In this document: positions 36,730 to 48,289 of the stretch, one piece after another
Numbering within the stretch: position 1 is the stretch's first letter
Layout of the letters: each line of letters opens with the position of its first letter
Assembly (NCBI GenBank): GCA_035771175.1
Contig: CM069596.1
Span: 11,923,001-11,987,000 of the forward strand
Reading direction: 5' to 3'
DNA length: 64,000 bases
DNA from: Paratinospora sagittata
Lineage: Eukaryota; Streptophyta; Magnoliopsida; Ranunculales; Menispermaceae
Made by a program: the position numbers and the translations under genes
Notes under the pieces: model-generated
Databases searched by the model: none
Told to the model about the DNA's origin: nothing
The model's input: only the letters and a program-made list of their open reading frames with translations

Positions 36730-38640
36730 TTTGATCAGTGCATGTTAATAAAACGTCTTTGTAAATGATATTCTTAGTGTAAGTTCCGTAGTTATGAGGA
36801 ATAGTTCCATTTTTTACCAAAACTTTTATTGTATTTCTAGTAATTCTTGATAGAGCTACATATATTTGTCCATTACTGAATACATGTTCAAAAAGATATA
36901 TACCTACATTAGGTATTGTTTGTCCTTGTAATTTGTTAATTATTAATGCAAAAGCTAATTTTATAGGGAATTCTCAAATATGGTTAAAAGGCATGTTAAC
37001 ATTTTTATAAGGTTTTAAAGGTAGTCGTGGAATAAATACTCGGGTACCACGAAAGTGTCCAGAAGCAATTTCTACATCAATTATATTTTTGTAAAATCCA
37101 CGACATATTAATCTTGTGTCCTTACATAGTCCAATCTTAGGGTCTAGATTCCCAAGAAGCATGATTGGAGCTCCTACTTTTAAGAGTTAACTTATGTGGA
37201 GGAAGTCCACATGGTGAGATTGAGTTTAAGAATTCTTGTTGATACAAATGCAGAATATCATCTTCAACACTATCAAATGAGTAGTATGTTTTTTATTCAC
37301 CGGGAAATATATTAATTACTTCATTATTGATACAATCAACTGTTTCATTTTTAGGAGTTAATATAGTTGTATTAATAATGTATTCATTATCCATTAATGT
37401 TAAATCTAAAGTTGGATAAATGCAATTTATTAATTCATATATTGATTGATGACCATGCCAAGGTATTATAAGTTCATCGGGTAACTTTATTAATTCATCT
37501 AAGATATAATTTTCATTACCATTTCCCATTCGTAAGAGGAAGTCCGCGAACAATGAATCATTTATAGCTCGCATATTTTCTTTAAGATGTATTATTTCAA
37601 CTTGAGACCAAAATAATGATTTCACTATATAAGATTCTAGTGTTTCTGCTCTAGTTCCATTTGTGACAACTGGTAAGACTTGACGAAAATCACTATCTAA
37701 AATCATAATTATACCACCGAAGAGTTTATTTACATTCGTAATATCTCTTAATGACCTATCTAAAGCCTTAAATGCATTTCGATTAGCTATAGTTGCTTCA
37801 TCCCAAATAATAACAAAAGTTTTACATAAAAGTTTTGCTAAATCTAAGTTTTAGGTAATATAACATATTGATGAAAAATTTAAAACTATATGAATTTTAA
37901 ATCTACAATGTGCAGATCTACCTCCTGGTAGTGTAGTAGTGGCTCCTGGTATAAGCATGTTTTTCCTATCCCACCAAGACCATCGATAAAGAAAACTTTG
38001 CTAGATCTTTTTCGTACGCATTGAATAATTGTATGCAAAACATATTTTTTATCTACATTCAATTTATTTACAGATTCTAAATCTGCAACTAGTATTTGTA
38101 TGGATTGTTCTTCTAAAATCAAATTGGGGATATTAGAATTAAGAAAAGTAGAAGTTATTTGTGGAACATCATAGTCCGATATATATATATTTTTATTAAA
38201 TTGTTGTAATATGTTATTAAGATCATGTAGACACTTATTTAAATATATTAAGTTGCCTATATTATTATTTGTCTCACTTGTTGATGGATAATCTTCAATC
38301 ATGTAAGAGTAGAACTCATTCTACAATTCACAAACTCTATTAGGTTCACAAAATATACTAAAATGATAGCAAACAATCTTCGTAAAGCATTAGGAATACG
38401 TGTAATAAAAGCTTCACTTAAACAATTAACAATACTATTATCATCTTCTAGTAGTCCTCTTATTTCTGCAGACCCTTTAAATGTTGATAATATATTCCAT
38501 TGACAGTAAGCAAATCATCAAAAGATAAGGGACCTTAATATGATTTAATAATAACTTAAGATAATAACGATCACCTTCTACTGGAGATTCAACATACATT
38601 CCTCCAATTACCTTACGAAATGATTCAGTGGCTACTTGAA
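36730..38640 (-). pseudogene. Helitron Pif1-type DNA helicase domain
   Basis: Minus strand, in order. IGGMYVESPVEGDRYYLKLL near 38600-38540 is the Helitron linker before the helicase. Walker A reads GGIGKT at 37958-37975 (GGTGKT is more usual). PGGRSAHCRFKI is near 37910, Walker B-like IWDEATIANRNAFKALDRS near 37800-37750, and DFRQVLPVV near 37690. The C-terminal signature is INKLQGQTIPNVG near 36920, followed by VALSR. The Walker A and the next motif are in different frames, and a segment between them is missing. The frame also breaks at 37185-37290. Decayed. Confidence 0.9.
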
Positions 38641-38644
38641 TTGC

Positions 38645-38862
38645 GAAATCAACGTATATGAGGTGTGAGGTTCGAATCCGGAGGAGCCCTGCACTATTCA
38701 TGTATGAATAGCGTGAACAAATGATCCCGAGGGTACTAGACACTGTTGAGTGGACTGTGTACTGAGATGAGACAATATTATGTGGTGTTATGGCTGGAGT
38801 ATGCCCTGCGGGGTACTCATCACCCTGGATAGGGGGCACTGTGTGCAACCCAAGTGTGACAA
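38645..38862 (+). other. Unidentified insert in Helitron with Pol III B-box-like motif
   Basis: This stretch is less AT-rich than its surroundings and does not fit the Helitron protein on either strand, while Helitron-like coding lies on both sides. It contains GGTTCGAATCC at 38669-38679, a perfect match to the tRNA B-box consensus, so a SINE-like origin is possible. A good A box at the usual distance, an oligo-A/T tail and a clear target duplication were not found. Could equally be a fragment of another transposon. Confidence 0.35.
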
Positions 38863-38869
38863 TTATTTC

Positions 38870-40994
38870 TTCTTAAAATCCATTCTTTTGTATTGCTATT
38901 CCACCAATATTTTTATAGGAAATTTAGAATATAAATATTATTGTGCTTGTATATCATTTGTGTTTTTTGTCAAAAAAACTTTGTAAGCATAGTTTTTGTT
39001 CTATGGGGGTCATTTAGAATGTTAGAAATATTTTCATTTCGTTGAAAATGAACTTGTTGTTCGTTTGGTAAATGTATTTGTAATCCTATAAAAGGACATA
39101 TACCACTCAATGAAAATTTAAATATCCTCCATAAAGCTTCAGGTGCACATATCCATCTTGCATTGACGAATTTAGATATTTCATTTTCTCCATGAGGTCT
39201 AGTAGATAAACCTAAAAAAACTCTATCAGGTCCTTTGTAAACATATTTGTATAAATATTTTACAGATTTTATACTGGAACAAATTTGGACATTTATATGA
39301 CAATCATATTTTAAAAGTAAATAGCGATTATATGGAACAACTCAACGATTATCGATAATGTGATAAACTATTTTAACTTTTATTCCATTATCTTTAATAA
39401 ACTTGATATGAATCATTTCCTTGCAAAATAATTTGAGCAAAAGTCTGGGGATATCCTTTTTTATATTTACCATTCTTCATACATATTGCATTAGAATTTA
39501 AGTATCCACAGGGATTATGTATCATGTGTTTCACAACAACATTGTATAAAGATGGTTCTATTTGTTAATTATTGTTACTATCATTTTCATCAAGTATTAT
39601 TAGAATATGTGAGTGATACAAACCTTGTTTTTGTAATTCAATGACATGTACATGTACAATAACTTTTTCTAACACTCCTTTATAAAATAAATCATTTTTT
39701 AATTTTTCTAATTTAGCCCAAAAAACTCTAGTTGTTTAATCAAACGTATCTTGTGATTTTTGTTAAGGTAGAAATTCTCTTGTAATTTCACACCAATTTG
39801 CATTACAGGTAACAATAATAAATAAGTCAGGTTTTTCATACCTTCTAACTAAGGTCATTGCATCTTGATAATAATGATATATATCTCGTGGACTTCCAAT
39901 ATGAGATGAGGACAAGATTATTCTTTTATCAACATTTTCTATAAGAGAAGTTCAAAGAAAACAATTTAGATTTAGATTTGTTTTTTAAGAAAATAGAGAC
40001 ATGATAAATTAGTTAAAATCCAAAAACGTGAACGTGTTTCTCCATCAAGCATTGCATCATGTAATCCTTTATATGAATCTGCTCTGATGATATGTTGATT
40101 GTCTCGAAGGCATCTCAATCTCATGGTCTCTATTTTTACAAACATATCAACTATGAACTATTGAAAGAGAAGTCCTTCAAGAAAGAATAAAGATGTTTTT
40201 GATGGATGAATCTAACATAAGTAGAAATGATAAGATAATTAAATATTTATTATTTTAACTTAATGATAAATAAATGTTAAATATAAGTACCTGCAAAATA
40301 TATGAGTAGTACTCTCGATAACTTATCTTCCTTCCTTCACGACTGGTTATATTTAATTCTCATCTATGTTGTCTAGAAGGTAGAAGCAGTGGATTTTGTA
40401 AAGGATCATAACAACATGTTATATCAGGGATATTTTGGAATTTTTCAGATTGTGTTTGGATTATGATATCTCTACCTTGAATATTTGGTAATTCGTTATC
40501 ACCTATTATAAGTGCAACTATTTGTGGTGTTGTGGGTTGGTTATGGATACGATGAATTATCATAAGTTCTTTTATTATATAATCCTACAATTTTGTATAT
40601 TTTCATGTTGACTTAATTGACATGATGTATGTACAAAAGGACTGTAAATATTCAAAATCTCTTTAATCTTTAATAGTACTTGTGCTCTTGTTAGTTCATT
40701 TTCTCCAATACGATTTTCTATTTTGCGTTCAGTGTCATATACATACATTTGCAAATATCTCGGTCTACTTCCAAATGTGGGTAAAATAATACCAATCTTA
40801 TGATATATTGAACCTTGAGCACGATAAGAGTAAACTCCATTTCGTTCATTTGCTAGCTAATGTTTCGTCGATAGTAACTCCCATTGATGTAAATGAGAAG
40901 ATATGATTATACGAACGTATGTTTTATCTAAATTGTTCACCTAATTTAGTTTGAGATACGTATAAGTCGATTAAATCTTGTGGCGTTGTTGATA
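38870..40994 (-). pseudogene. Helitron Rep (HUH nuclease) core
   Basis: The Rep domain cuts and joins single strands during rolling-circle transposition. On the minus strand: a segment near 40560-40370 reads IHNQPTTPQIVALIIGD...YDPLQNPLLLPS, typical of Helitron N-terminal regions. QDAMTLVRRYEKPDLFIIVTCN is near 39870-39810. The two-histidine HUH motif GLYHSHIL has its HSH at 39607-39615. VPYNRYLLLKYDCHINVQIC is near 39340-39290, followed by YLYKYVYKGPD. Stops and frame changes interrupt it. The catalytic Tyr pair was not located with confidence. The N-terminal remainder lies beyond the gypsy insertion at 50924. Confidence 0.9.
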
Positions 40995-42167
40995 TGTAAT
41001 ACCCTAGGTTTGCACACACAAACAAAAAAAAAAAAAATTTTGAACTTCGGGCAGGGTGCCCAAACCATCGAGCACTTTGTTTTCCTATTTAAGGAAACCC
41101 CCCCTCATTTCTCACACCAAATCACTTCTCCTTGTGATTTCTCTCTTCTCTCTCACTCTCCTTGAGTTTTTCTTCTCTTTTTGAGACTCTCTTCGCGGTA
41201 CAACGCGATTTTGCTCGGGGGAAGGTGTCAGTTCTCAAAAGAGTTTTTATCTAAAGGTGGGGAATAAAACATAGGTTTACGAGTCTAATAAATTTTATTA
41301 AAGTTTACATTTATTTATCATTATGTCTACTATTCATTTACACTTCATTATTGCATATAATGTTTATATTGTCATACTTATGCCTATATATTTGGAGTTT
41401 ATGTATTACACTGTCGTGATGCTGGATTAGTGGTCAATCTGGCTTAACCAGACTCAGTCTTGTCCTCAGTAACTTTAAATAGTGAACAGGAGGCAGCGTG
41501 CTACTCTAGACGATTGGTATTTAAGTAGACCTCGTGTCTTACCTCTCAAACTGGAGATTGATCTTATTGGTCTTATTTGAAAGCTATCAGCTTGTACAAG
41601 TAATATTGAATGTCCGAACCTTGCACGTAGTAATACTGACCCTAATAAGGATCACCAGACGTTGTCAAATCCTGTCTAATGTTAAGTAAAGACCGGACCT
41701 GTTCATGCATTGGCATCATACATAAGCACCACCTAGGGACGTATGTGGTTTATGATTCATAGAATAGTTAGAAGCAATGCTCACTATTCATTATATTTCT
41801 TTGGAGAGGGACGTACAATGAGAACCCTGCTACTCCGGGGAAGGGACATCTGTACGTGAACTCAGGCGACATACAATCATGGAACCAATACGAGACGGTG
41901 TCATGCATACATACATGTTGCATTGATTATGATGCTATGATGTGTATTTATGATATTTGATTATAAAGTTTGCTTTATTAATTGTTATATTCACGAACTA
42001 TTTTACCCACTGAGCGTGTAGCTCACCCCGTTATTATCCAATTTTTCACAAGAGATTAGGGTGGACTGAGTGTAGGTGTTTTCGTGCACTCGGTTATTGT
42101 TATAATGCATTCGCACCCCGTCCGTGAGTGTCCCGCCGGTTTAGGCGCATCCGGGCGGGGTGTGACA
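40995..42167 (+). mobile_element. 5' LTR of family A gypsy
   Basis: TGTAATACCC...GGTGTGACA, 1173 bp. Compared with the 3' LTR it keeps the CT-rich leader after the TATA-like CTATTTAAGG (near 41087). It lacks about 120 bp before its 3' end that the 3' LTR and the LTR at 248-1473 keep (the part with the poly-A signal). Confidence 0.92.
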
Positions 42168-42172
42168 TTTAA

Positions 42173-42185
42173 TGGTATCAAAGAG
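42173..42185 (+). promoter_or_regulatory. Primer-binding site (degenerate) for Met-tRNA
   Basis: TGGTATCAAAGAG begins five bases after the 5' LTR. It differs at a few positions from the TGGTATCAGAGCC seen at 29735, as expected for an old copy. Confidence 0.8.
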
Positions 42186-42199
42186 TAAGGTCCACGGCC

Positions 42200-42503
42200 C
42201 GCCCAAGTCCACCAATTAGGAGAAAAAAAATCTTCTTAGATATATATATCTTTAGAACTATATATATATATATATATATATATATGACCAAGTCCACCAA
42301 TTAGGAGAAAAAAAATCTTCTTAGAGAAAAAAAATCTTCTTAGATATATATATCTTTAGAACTATATATATGACCAAGTCCACCAATTAGGAGAAAAAAA
42401 ATCTTCTTAGATATATATATCTTTAGAACTATATATATAAATATATATGACCAAGTCCACCAATTAGGAGAAAAAAAATCTTCTTAGATATATATATCTT
42501 TAG

Positions 42504-42557
<54 letters not shown>

Positions 42558-42625
42558 CCAAGTCCACCAATTAGGAGAAAATTTTTTTTCTTAGATATAT
42601 ATATATCTTTAGAACTATATATATA
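42200..42625 (+). repeat. AT-rich minisatellite, 5 units, in gypsy leader
   Basis: Five units carry 'aagtccaccaattaggagaa' followed by 'tcttcttagatatatatatc' (starting near 42206, 42288, 42374, 42451, 42558). They are separated by TA runs of differing length, so the period varies from about 77 to 107. The second unit has an extra internal copy of the 'aaaaaaaatcttcttaga' part. The fifth has an inverted A/T run. Confidence 0.9.
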
Positions 42626-42952
42626 TATATGAATTATATATAGTTGAGATTTATATTAAATATATATCGAGAAAACTATATAGTTTTTATATAGTTCAGA
42701 TTCAAATATATATATAGTTAGGATTTATGATAACTATATATATGGTTATGATTAAATATATATATCTATATGTCTATGTATATATGAGATATATATAGAT
42801 CATGTTGCTAATGGAAAATTTGGATTAAATGATGGCATAAACATCAAGAAAAAATAAAAGAAAATATTGTCCAACCGACAAGGCATAAAACTTAAAAATG
42901 TTAGGAATATATTTTGTGTATTTCACAAGTTTATTTTTCTTTCAGCAAGATA

Positions 42953-44546
42953 ATGGCCTTAAGTGAAGGAACAACTTCCAGTAGTCGGGAACCAATTCCT
43001 ACCGGACTTACGAAACTGTTCAACAGGGAGGTTATGACTATGAGGAGTATCGATAATAGAGATCTCCGCCTCCATCCAATCCTTCACGAAAAACTCACAA
43101 CGCTGGGGTGGTTGAACATAACAAAAGTTGAGGGTTACGTCTCCTTCAACTTGGTGAAGTTTTTATACGAAGCCATGAATTGTGTGGGACTTCAAGAAGA
43201 TGGGATCAGCCCTGTCTTGGAGACAACGGATAGGGGAACAAAGATTTTTATCAACGTCAAAATTATTTCGCGACTTATGGAGATCCCGATTGGAGATAGA
43301 ATCATTGATTCACACGAACCCCAGACAGTTGCAGAGATCGCTGAGTCCAAAGAACTGTTGTTCAATTCCCTTGCCAAAAAGCCATACACCCAATTGACGT
43401 ACGCCACCTCCCAAACAATCTCCTTAAACCACCTCTTGCCGCCCTTGGGAAGATCGTATTTGAAAACATCTTTCCGAAAAAGGTGACTAGAGGTGTTATG
43501 TCAAGGACGCAACTTCTTGTGCTATATTGCTTGGAGAAGAAAATTAAGGTCTTCCTACCTCACATCATTATCCAGCAAATGTTGCGGGTGATTTAAAACC
43601 CTTCAAGAAAGGAACCCCTCGGCTACGGAGTCTTGATCATAAGGATGTTAAACGAGGCAAACGTCAACACTTTTGATGAGTCTTCGAAGCAGATCACTGA
43701 TGCAGTTACAGCATCCTTTATCTTCAAGACATTCGTCATGAGTGGAGAGGTAACTGACGAGGAGATATTCGGTGCGACTTTAGGAGGAAATGGCGAAAGA
43801 ATTAGAGACAAAAATAAACGTTGTCAACGAAAAAGTCGGCGCAAGATTCCTGTTAGGGAAGCACCAAATAATGTGCCAAACCAGAACCCTACAGCAAACC
43901 CAGCCTGAATAATGATCAACCCGAACATTTATTATCTGAGGATGATCTTTTTGGCAACCTAAATCAACATCAACCAAATCAGGATGGACAGAGAATTTCA
44001 GAAAATCCATTTTCCTGGAACATACCAACTCAAGGCAATACTACGTACCAAAGGTTTCCAACTCTTGAGGTATCGTATCGGCCAGTTCCACAAGTTCCTG
44101 TGAACCAACAACAGCAGAATTGTGCGGCACCAAATTTCGAAAGACAGGATATCCCAATGAGTCCATTGTTTCAAGACTTTTCAACTCAAGCATATCCAAA
44201 TGTCCAAGAGGTTCCAGTTAGAGAATCCCCGTACAATCAAAATAACTACCCTTCACCTTTGAGTCAACCATACGACCAATATTTTCCACCAATGCCTGCG
44301 GCCTACCCTCCACCTATGGGACAGTCGACCTATCAACCATCAATGGGGCAATCGACTAACCCATTCGAGCAGTTAAATGTGATTGTATCTAGTATTACAT
44401 GGATGAAGGAGACTCAAAATGTTTTGTTTACACGTATGCAAAACGTCAAAGAACAGCGAGCAACTTCTCAACTTTCTTCTAGTGGTCTTTCTGTACCTAG
44501 CAGAAAGTCAAGGACGAGCGGTAGTAGGCAGGGAAATCATGAATGA
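42953..44546 (+). pseudogene. Pre-gag ORF, plant transposon-protein-like, broken
   Basis: A protein of about 530 codons once lay between the leader repeat and gag. The start is ATGGCCTTAAGTGAAGG at 42953, just after a TTTCTTTCAG acceptor-like sequence. The N-terminal 250 residues (GWLNITKVEGYVSFNLVKFLYEA is the start of the core, then a region ending in IRMLNEANV) resemble the 'putative plant transposon protein' domain found in many plant genomes, a recognition from memory. The C-terminal part is Gln/Pro/Tyr-rich (44100-44390). A frameshift near 43440, a stop near 43594 and another frameshift near 43905 break it. Such an ORF is not part of the standard chromovirus gene set. Confidence 0.7.
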
Positions 44547-44645
44547 TTATTGGCATTGTAAAAAAAATTTATATATGAATGAAAATGTTTTGTTTAAGAC
44601 TATATTTGGTGGGCCGACTTACAACCATTTTTTCTTTTGTATCAC

Positions 44646-44922
44646 TAACTTTGGAGTGGTATGGGACACAACAAAATTGGAGGATACTAAAATAAAATAT
44701 GGAAGTAAGAAAACTCACGACCTTGTGTGAAAAGAGACATTTGGAAAAAGTTGTATTACTAACATTATCACTAAGTTTACACGGTATGGGACGAGTAAAC
44801 TTGGATGATACTATTAGTGAACTCCTCTTCAACCGATGTTTTATAGAGACCGTGTTCATACAACTTAACTTGGTTGACAGCCTTATTACCAAATTCATGT
44901 GGTATGGGACACACGAATTTGG
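44646..44922 (+). other. Leader with three GGTATGGGAC stem-loops
   Basis: The loop GGTATGGGAC occurs at 44658-44667, 44783-44792 and 44901-44910. The third hairpin pairs 44889-44900 with 44911-44922 in 11 of 12 positions. The second pairs 44771-44782 with 44793-44804 in 11 of 12 (one G-U). The first pairs about 9 of 13 flanking positions. Stem sequences differ between hairpins but stay complementary. The region lies upstream of gag, as in the family B element at 29940-30213. Confidence 0.82.
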
Positions 44923-45328
44923 ATAATAGTCGAAAAGACTAAGCGAAAGAGTTTGAATACATAAGATTGTGATAGAACACTAGATCAGGTTATTTACCGA
45001 GGCAAATCTTAGAATCTTTATGACTCGTATGAATTTTCAAAGAAATATATATGTATGTTCACAAAAAAAAAACATAACCAAAACATTTGAAATGCTTGCA
45101 ATGTTTTATACTTATTATATAAACATTCTAACCTTGTTTTACACCATGGCCAAACATACGAGGCACATAAGATTCTTTGATTCCTCAACAAAAACCTTAC
45201 ACTATATATAAAAAATATGTGGTTTTTATATTGCAGTACTCTCAAACTTGTTGCTGAGAATATCATAACATTATACTTAGTTATAGTTCCTAAATCATGG
45301 TTTTATTTTCTCCTTGCCAGTGAGAAAA

Positions 45329-46630
45329 TGCAAACCAAGAAGAAAAGAAGGTCACACATTGTCCGTCCAGCAGAGGAGGCGCCTCCTGCGATTCAGACCA
45401 GGAACCGCCGCCTCTGACGACAGCGCAAGCCACACTCGATACTGCCACTAAATCTGGGCAGGCAGTGCCACCCCAGCCCACATCATTTGCCATGCCTTCG
45501 AGTATGGAAGTCTTTTTCTCCGGATTTATCGAGGCGATAAAAGTAACTGTTCAGACGGCTGTTCGTGAGACCGCGGCCAATCAGGTTGTCACGGTTCAAG
45601 CACCTGTTAGATCTGGGTCGGAGACTCAAACCGACCAGATTACAAAGTATAAAAGGCTACAACCCCTTACTTTTGCTGGCACCATTGACGCGGAGGAGAC
45701 GTAGAAATGGCTAGATGAGTCGAAAAAGGTTCTCGTTGCTATGGAAGTCGATGAACCTCGAAAGATTCCACTTGCGTCCTACCAACTTATTGGTGGAGAA
45801 AATCCATGGTGGATAACAGTGAAGGAGGACCCAAGGGTCAACACCACGGACATGACTTTGCAGCAATTCGAGTCATTGTTTATCGATGAGTACTTCCTCG
45901 GCGCTGTGAAGAGGCAGAAGCGCCAGGAGTTCGCCAAGCTATACCAAGGCGTCATGAAAGTCAGGGAGTATGTTGTCAGGTTTAAAGAATTATCGGTTTA
46001 CTCCCTTTCCACCATCTCAACGGAGCAAGATAAGACCAAGAAATTCTACAATGGCCTTTGTCCTGACATTCGACAAGCCTTGTCGATCTTGGATCTCAAG
46101 ATTTATAGGGGAGTTGTTGACAAGGCCATGAGCTTTGAGCAGGAAAAGATTGTGCACTAGCAGAGACTGAATAGGGGAAAACGACCAGCAACATTTTTCC
46201 AACAGGGAAACAAAAAAAAAGTCATTCTATAATCAAAACTTAGACTTCCCAGCCCCTGTTCAGAAGAATGAGGCCACGACACCTGCTGCTGAACTGTCTA
46301 ACCCTGGCCATCAGGGTTTTCGCAATCATGGCTGAGGAGGCCGAAATGGCAATGGCAGGGGTTGTGGTCAGCACCACAATCAGCATGGCCAACAGAACCA
46401 TCAGCAGTAGTGGCTGATGTGTTTCAACTGCGGCCAGCAGGGCCATGTCAGAAATGCCTGCCCCCAACTTCAGCAACATGTTCCCGTTGTTCCAGTCCAA
46501 CAAGCCCCACCTGCTTCTAATGCCCAACCCAGGTAGAACCAGCAGAACCAGGGGCAACAGAACCAGAACAGAGAGTTTGTCATCGCTCAACAACCCCTCC
46601 CAGACAACAATGTAGTCGAGGTACATCTCC
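45329..46630 (+). pseudogene. Gypsy gag with CCHC knuckle
   Basis: Gag forms the particle and binds RNA. It starts at ATG 45329 (MQTKKKRRSHIVRPAEEAP) after a CTTGCCAG. A frameshift or stop occurs near 45415, and the frame resumes by 45465. The capsid region runs from LTFAGTIDAEE (near 45670) past a TAG at 45702 to about 46160. A zinc knuckle CFNCGQQGHVRNAC lies at 46420-46461. Gln/Asn-rich linkers carry several further stops. Decayed. Confidence 0.9.
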
Positions 46631-46632
46631 CC

Positions 46633-48250
46633 TTGTTCAATACAATGGTGCATGTCTTGTTCGATTTGGGTGGTACGCATTCCTTTATATCTTCTGCATT
46701 GGTAAGGCATTTAGGATTGCATCCTGAACCCACAGACATCACAATCCATGTCACATCGCCATTAGGACCTGGTACTGATGTGAATTTGCAGTGTTCTCGA
46801 TGTGAGCTTCGAATGTCAGAACAAATAGTATATGCAGATTACTTTGTGATGGACATTGAAGACTTCGACATCATCCTCGACATGGACTGGCTCGCACCAC
46901 GGAATGCAAGGATCGATTGTATGAAGAAGCAAGTTCAGTTAACCTTGCCTACTGGGGAGTTTGTCAAGATTCAGGGAACGAGGAAGTGGATGCATAACTC
47001 GACTATTGCACTTCTCAAGGCACAGCTTCGAGCTCTATCCCTTGGTGATGATAATGAATCACCAACACTGTACCCTCTCAAAGTACACGATGTCTCGGTA
47101 ATATCTGAATTCCTAACAGTTTTTCTAAATGACCTTCCTGGTCTACCTCCGGTTAGGGAATTCGATTTTGAGATCAACCTGATACTTGGGACAGGGCCTA
47201 TCTCAATTCCACCATACAGAATGCCCAATGTCGAGCTGGTCGAATTGGACAAACAACTGAAGGAATTGGAGAGTAATGGCTTCATCAGGAAAAGTTCATC
47301 ACCCTGGGGCGCTCCAGTTCTGTTTGTTCGCAAAAAGGATGGTTCGTTACGATTTTGCATCGACTATCGCAAGTTGAATAACATCACCATTAAGAACAGA
47401 TACTCATTACCCAGGATCGATGACTTGTTCGGCCAACTTAGAGATGCCAAGTAATTCTCTACGATTGATTTACGATCCGGTTACCATCAACTTCGGATCA
47501 AAGAGTAGGACATTGCCAAGATGGCATTCAGAACTCGGTATGGTCACTGTTCTTGGTTATGCTGTTCGGTCTAACAAATGCACCTACTGCGTTTATGGAT
47601 TTGATAAACCGTTTTTTCAGGCTATATTTAGACCGATTTGTGGCGGTCTTTGTGGATGATATCTTGATATATTCCTCAACCGAGGAAGACCATAAGATAC
47701 ATCTGAGGATTGTCCTCCAGACCTTGAGAAGCCACCAATTGTATGCAAAGTTGAGTAAGTACGAATTTTGGGTGAAGCGAGTTCAATTCCTAGGCCATGT
47801 GGTTTCAGGCAATGGCATTGAGGTGGATCCTTCAAAAGTTGAAGCGGTTTTAAACTGGAAGCAACCTACCATTGTTACTCAGATTATGAGTTTTCTTGGT
47901 TTGGCTGGCTATTACAGACGCTTCATCAAGGATTTCTCAAAGATTGTTGAACCTATGACCAAGCTCACTTAGAAAGACGTGCAATTCATCTAGAATCCTG
48001 CCTGTGTAACGTCATTTCAGGAATTGAAGAAATGCCTCATGATAGCACCAGTACTAATCACTCCAAGAAATGGAGTTGGATTTTCACTATACACCGACGC
48101 CTCTCTCCAAGGCTTAGGTGCAGTACTAATGCAAGAAAGCCAAGTTGTTGCATATGCTTCGAGGCAACTGAAAATTCATGAGGGTAATTACGTCTCCATG
48201 GCATACCACTTACGATCGTCTCTGATCGAGACCCTCGATTCACATCAAAA
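46633..48250 (+). pseudogene. Gypsy protease, reverse transcriptase and RNase H
   Basis: The protease segment [13 protein letters not shown] (near 46655-46695) has the catalytic Asp, but the usual D-S/T-G is D-L-G. RT motifs in order: [16 protein letters not shown] (47210), [20 protein letters not shown] (47300), [20 protein letters not shown] (47360), and the catalytic FVDDILIYS near 47647-47675. RNase H starts with LYTDASLQGLGAVL near 48080. Stops or frameshifts occur at 47452, 47507, around 47540 and 47970. The RNase H domain is cut short near 48200 by a deletion that also removed the integrase N-terminus. Confidence 0.93.
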
Positions 48251-48289
48251 TCTTGGTAAAGCTTCTAGAGTAGAATGGGCTTTAGGATC

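Noticed and set aside
38640..38690. Genuine tRNA gene
   Set aside because: Only a B-box match. No acceptor stem, A box or cloverleaf could be drawn.
46240..46710. Minus-strand 156-aa frame and other antisense frames over gag/pol
   Set aside because: Shadows of the plus-strand gag and protease coding; no recognisable domain.
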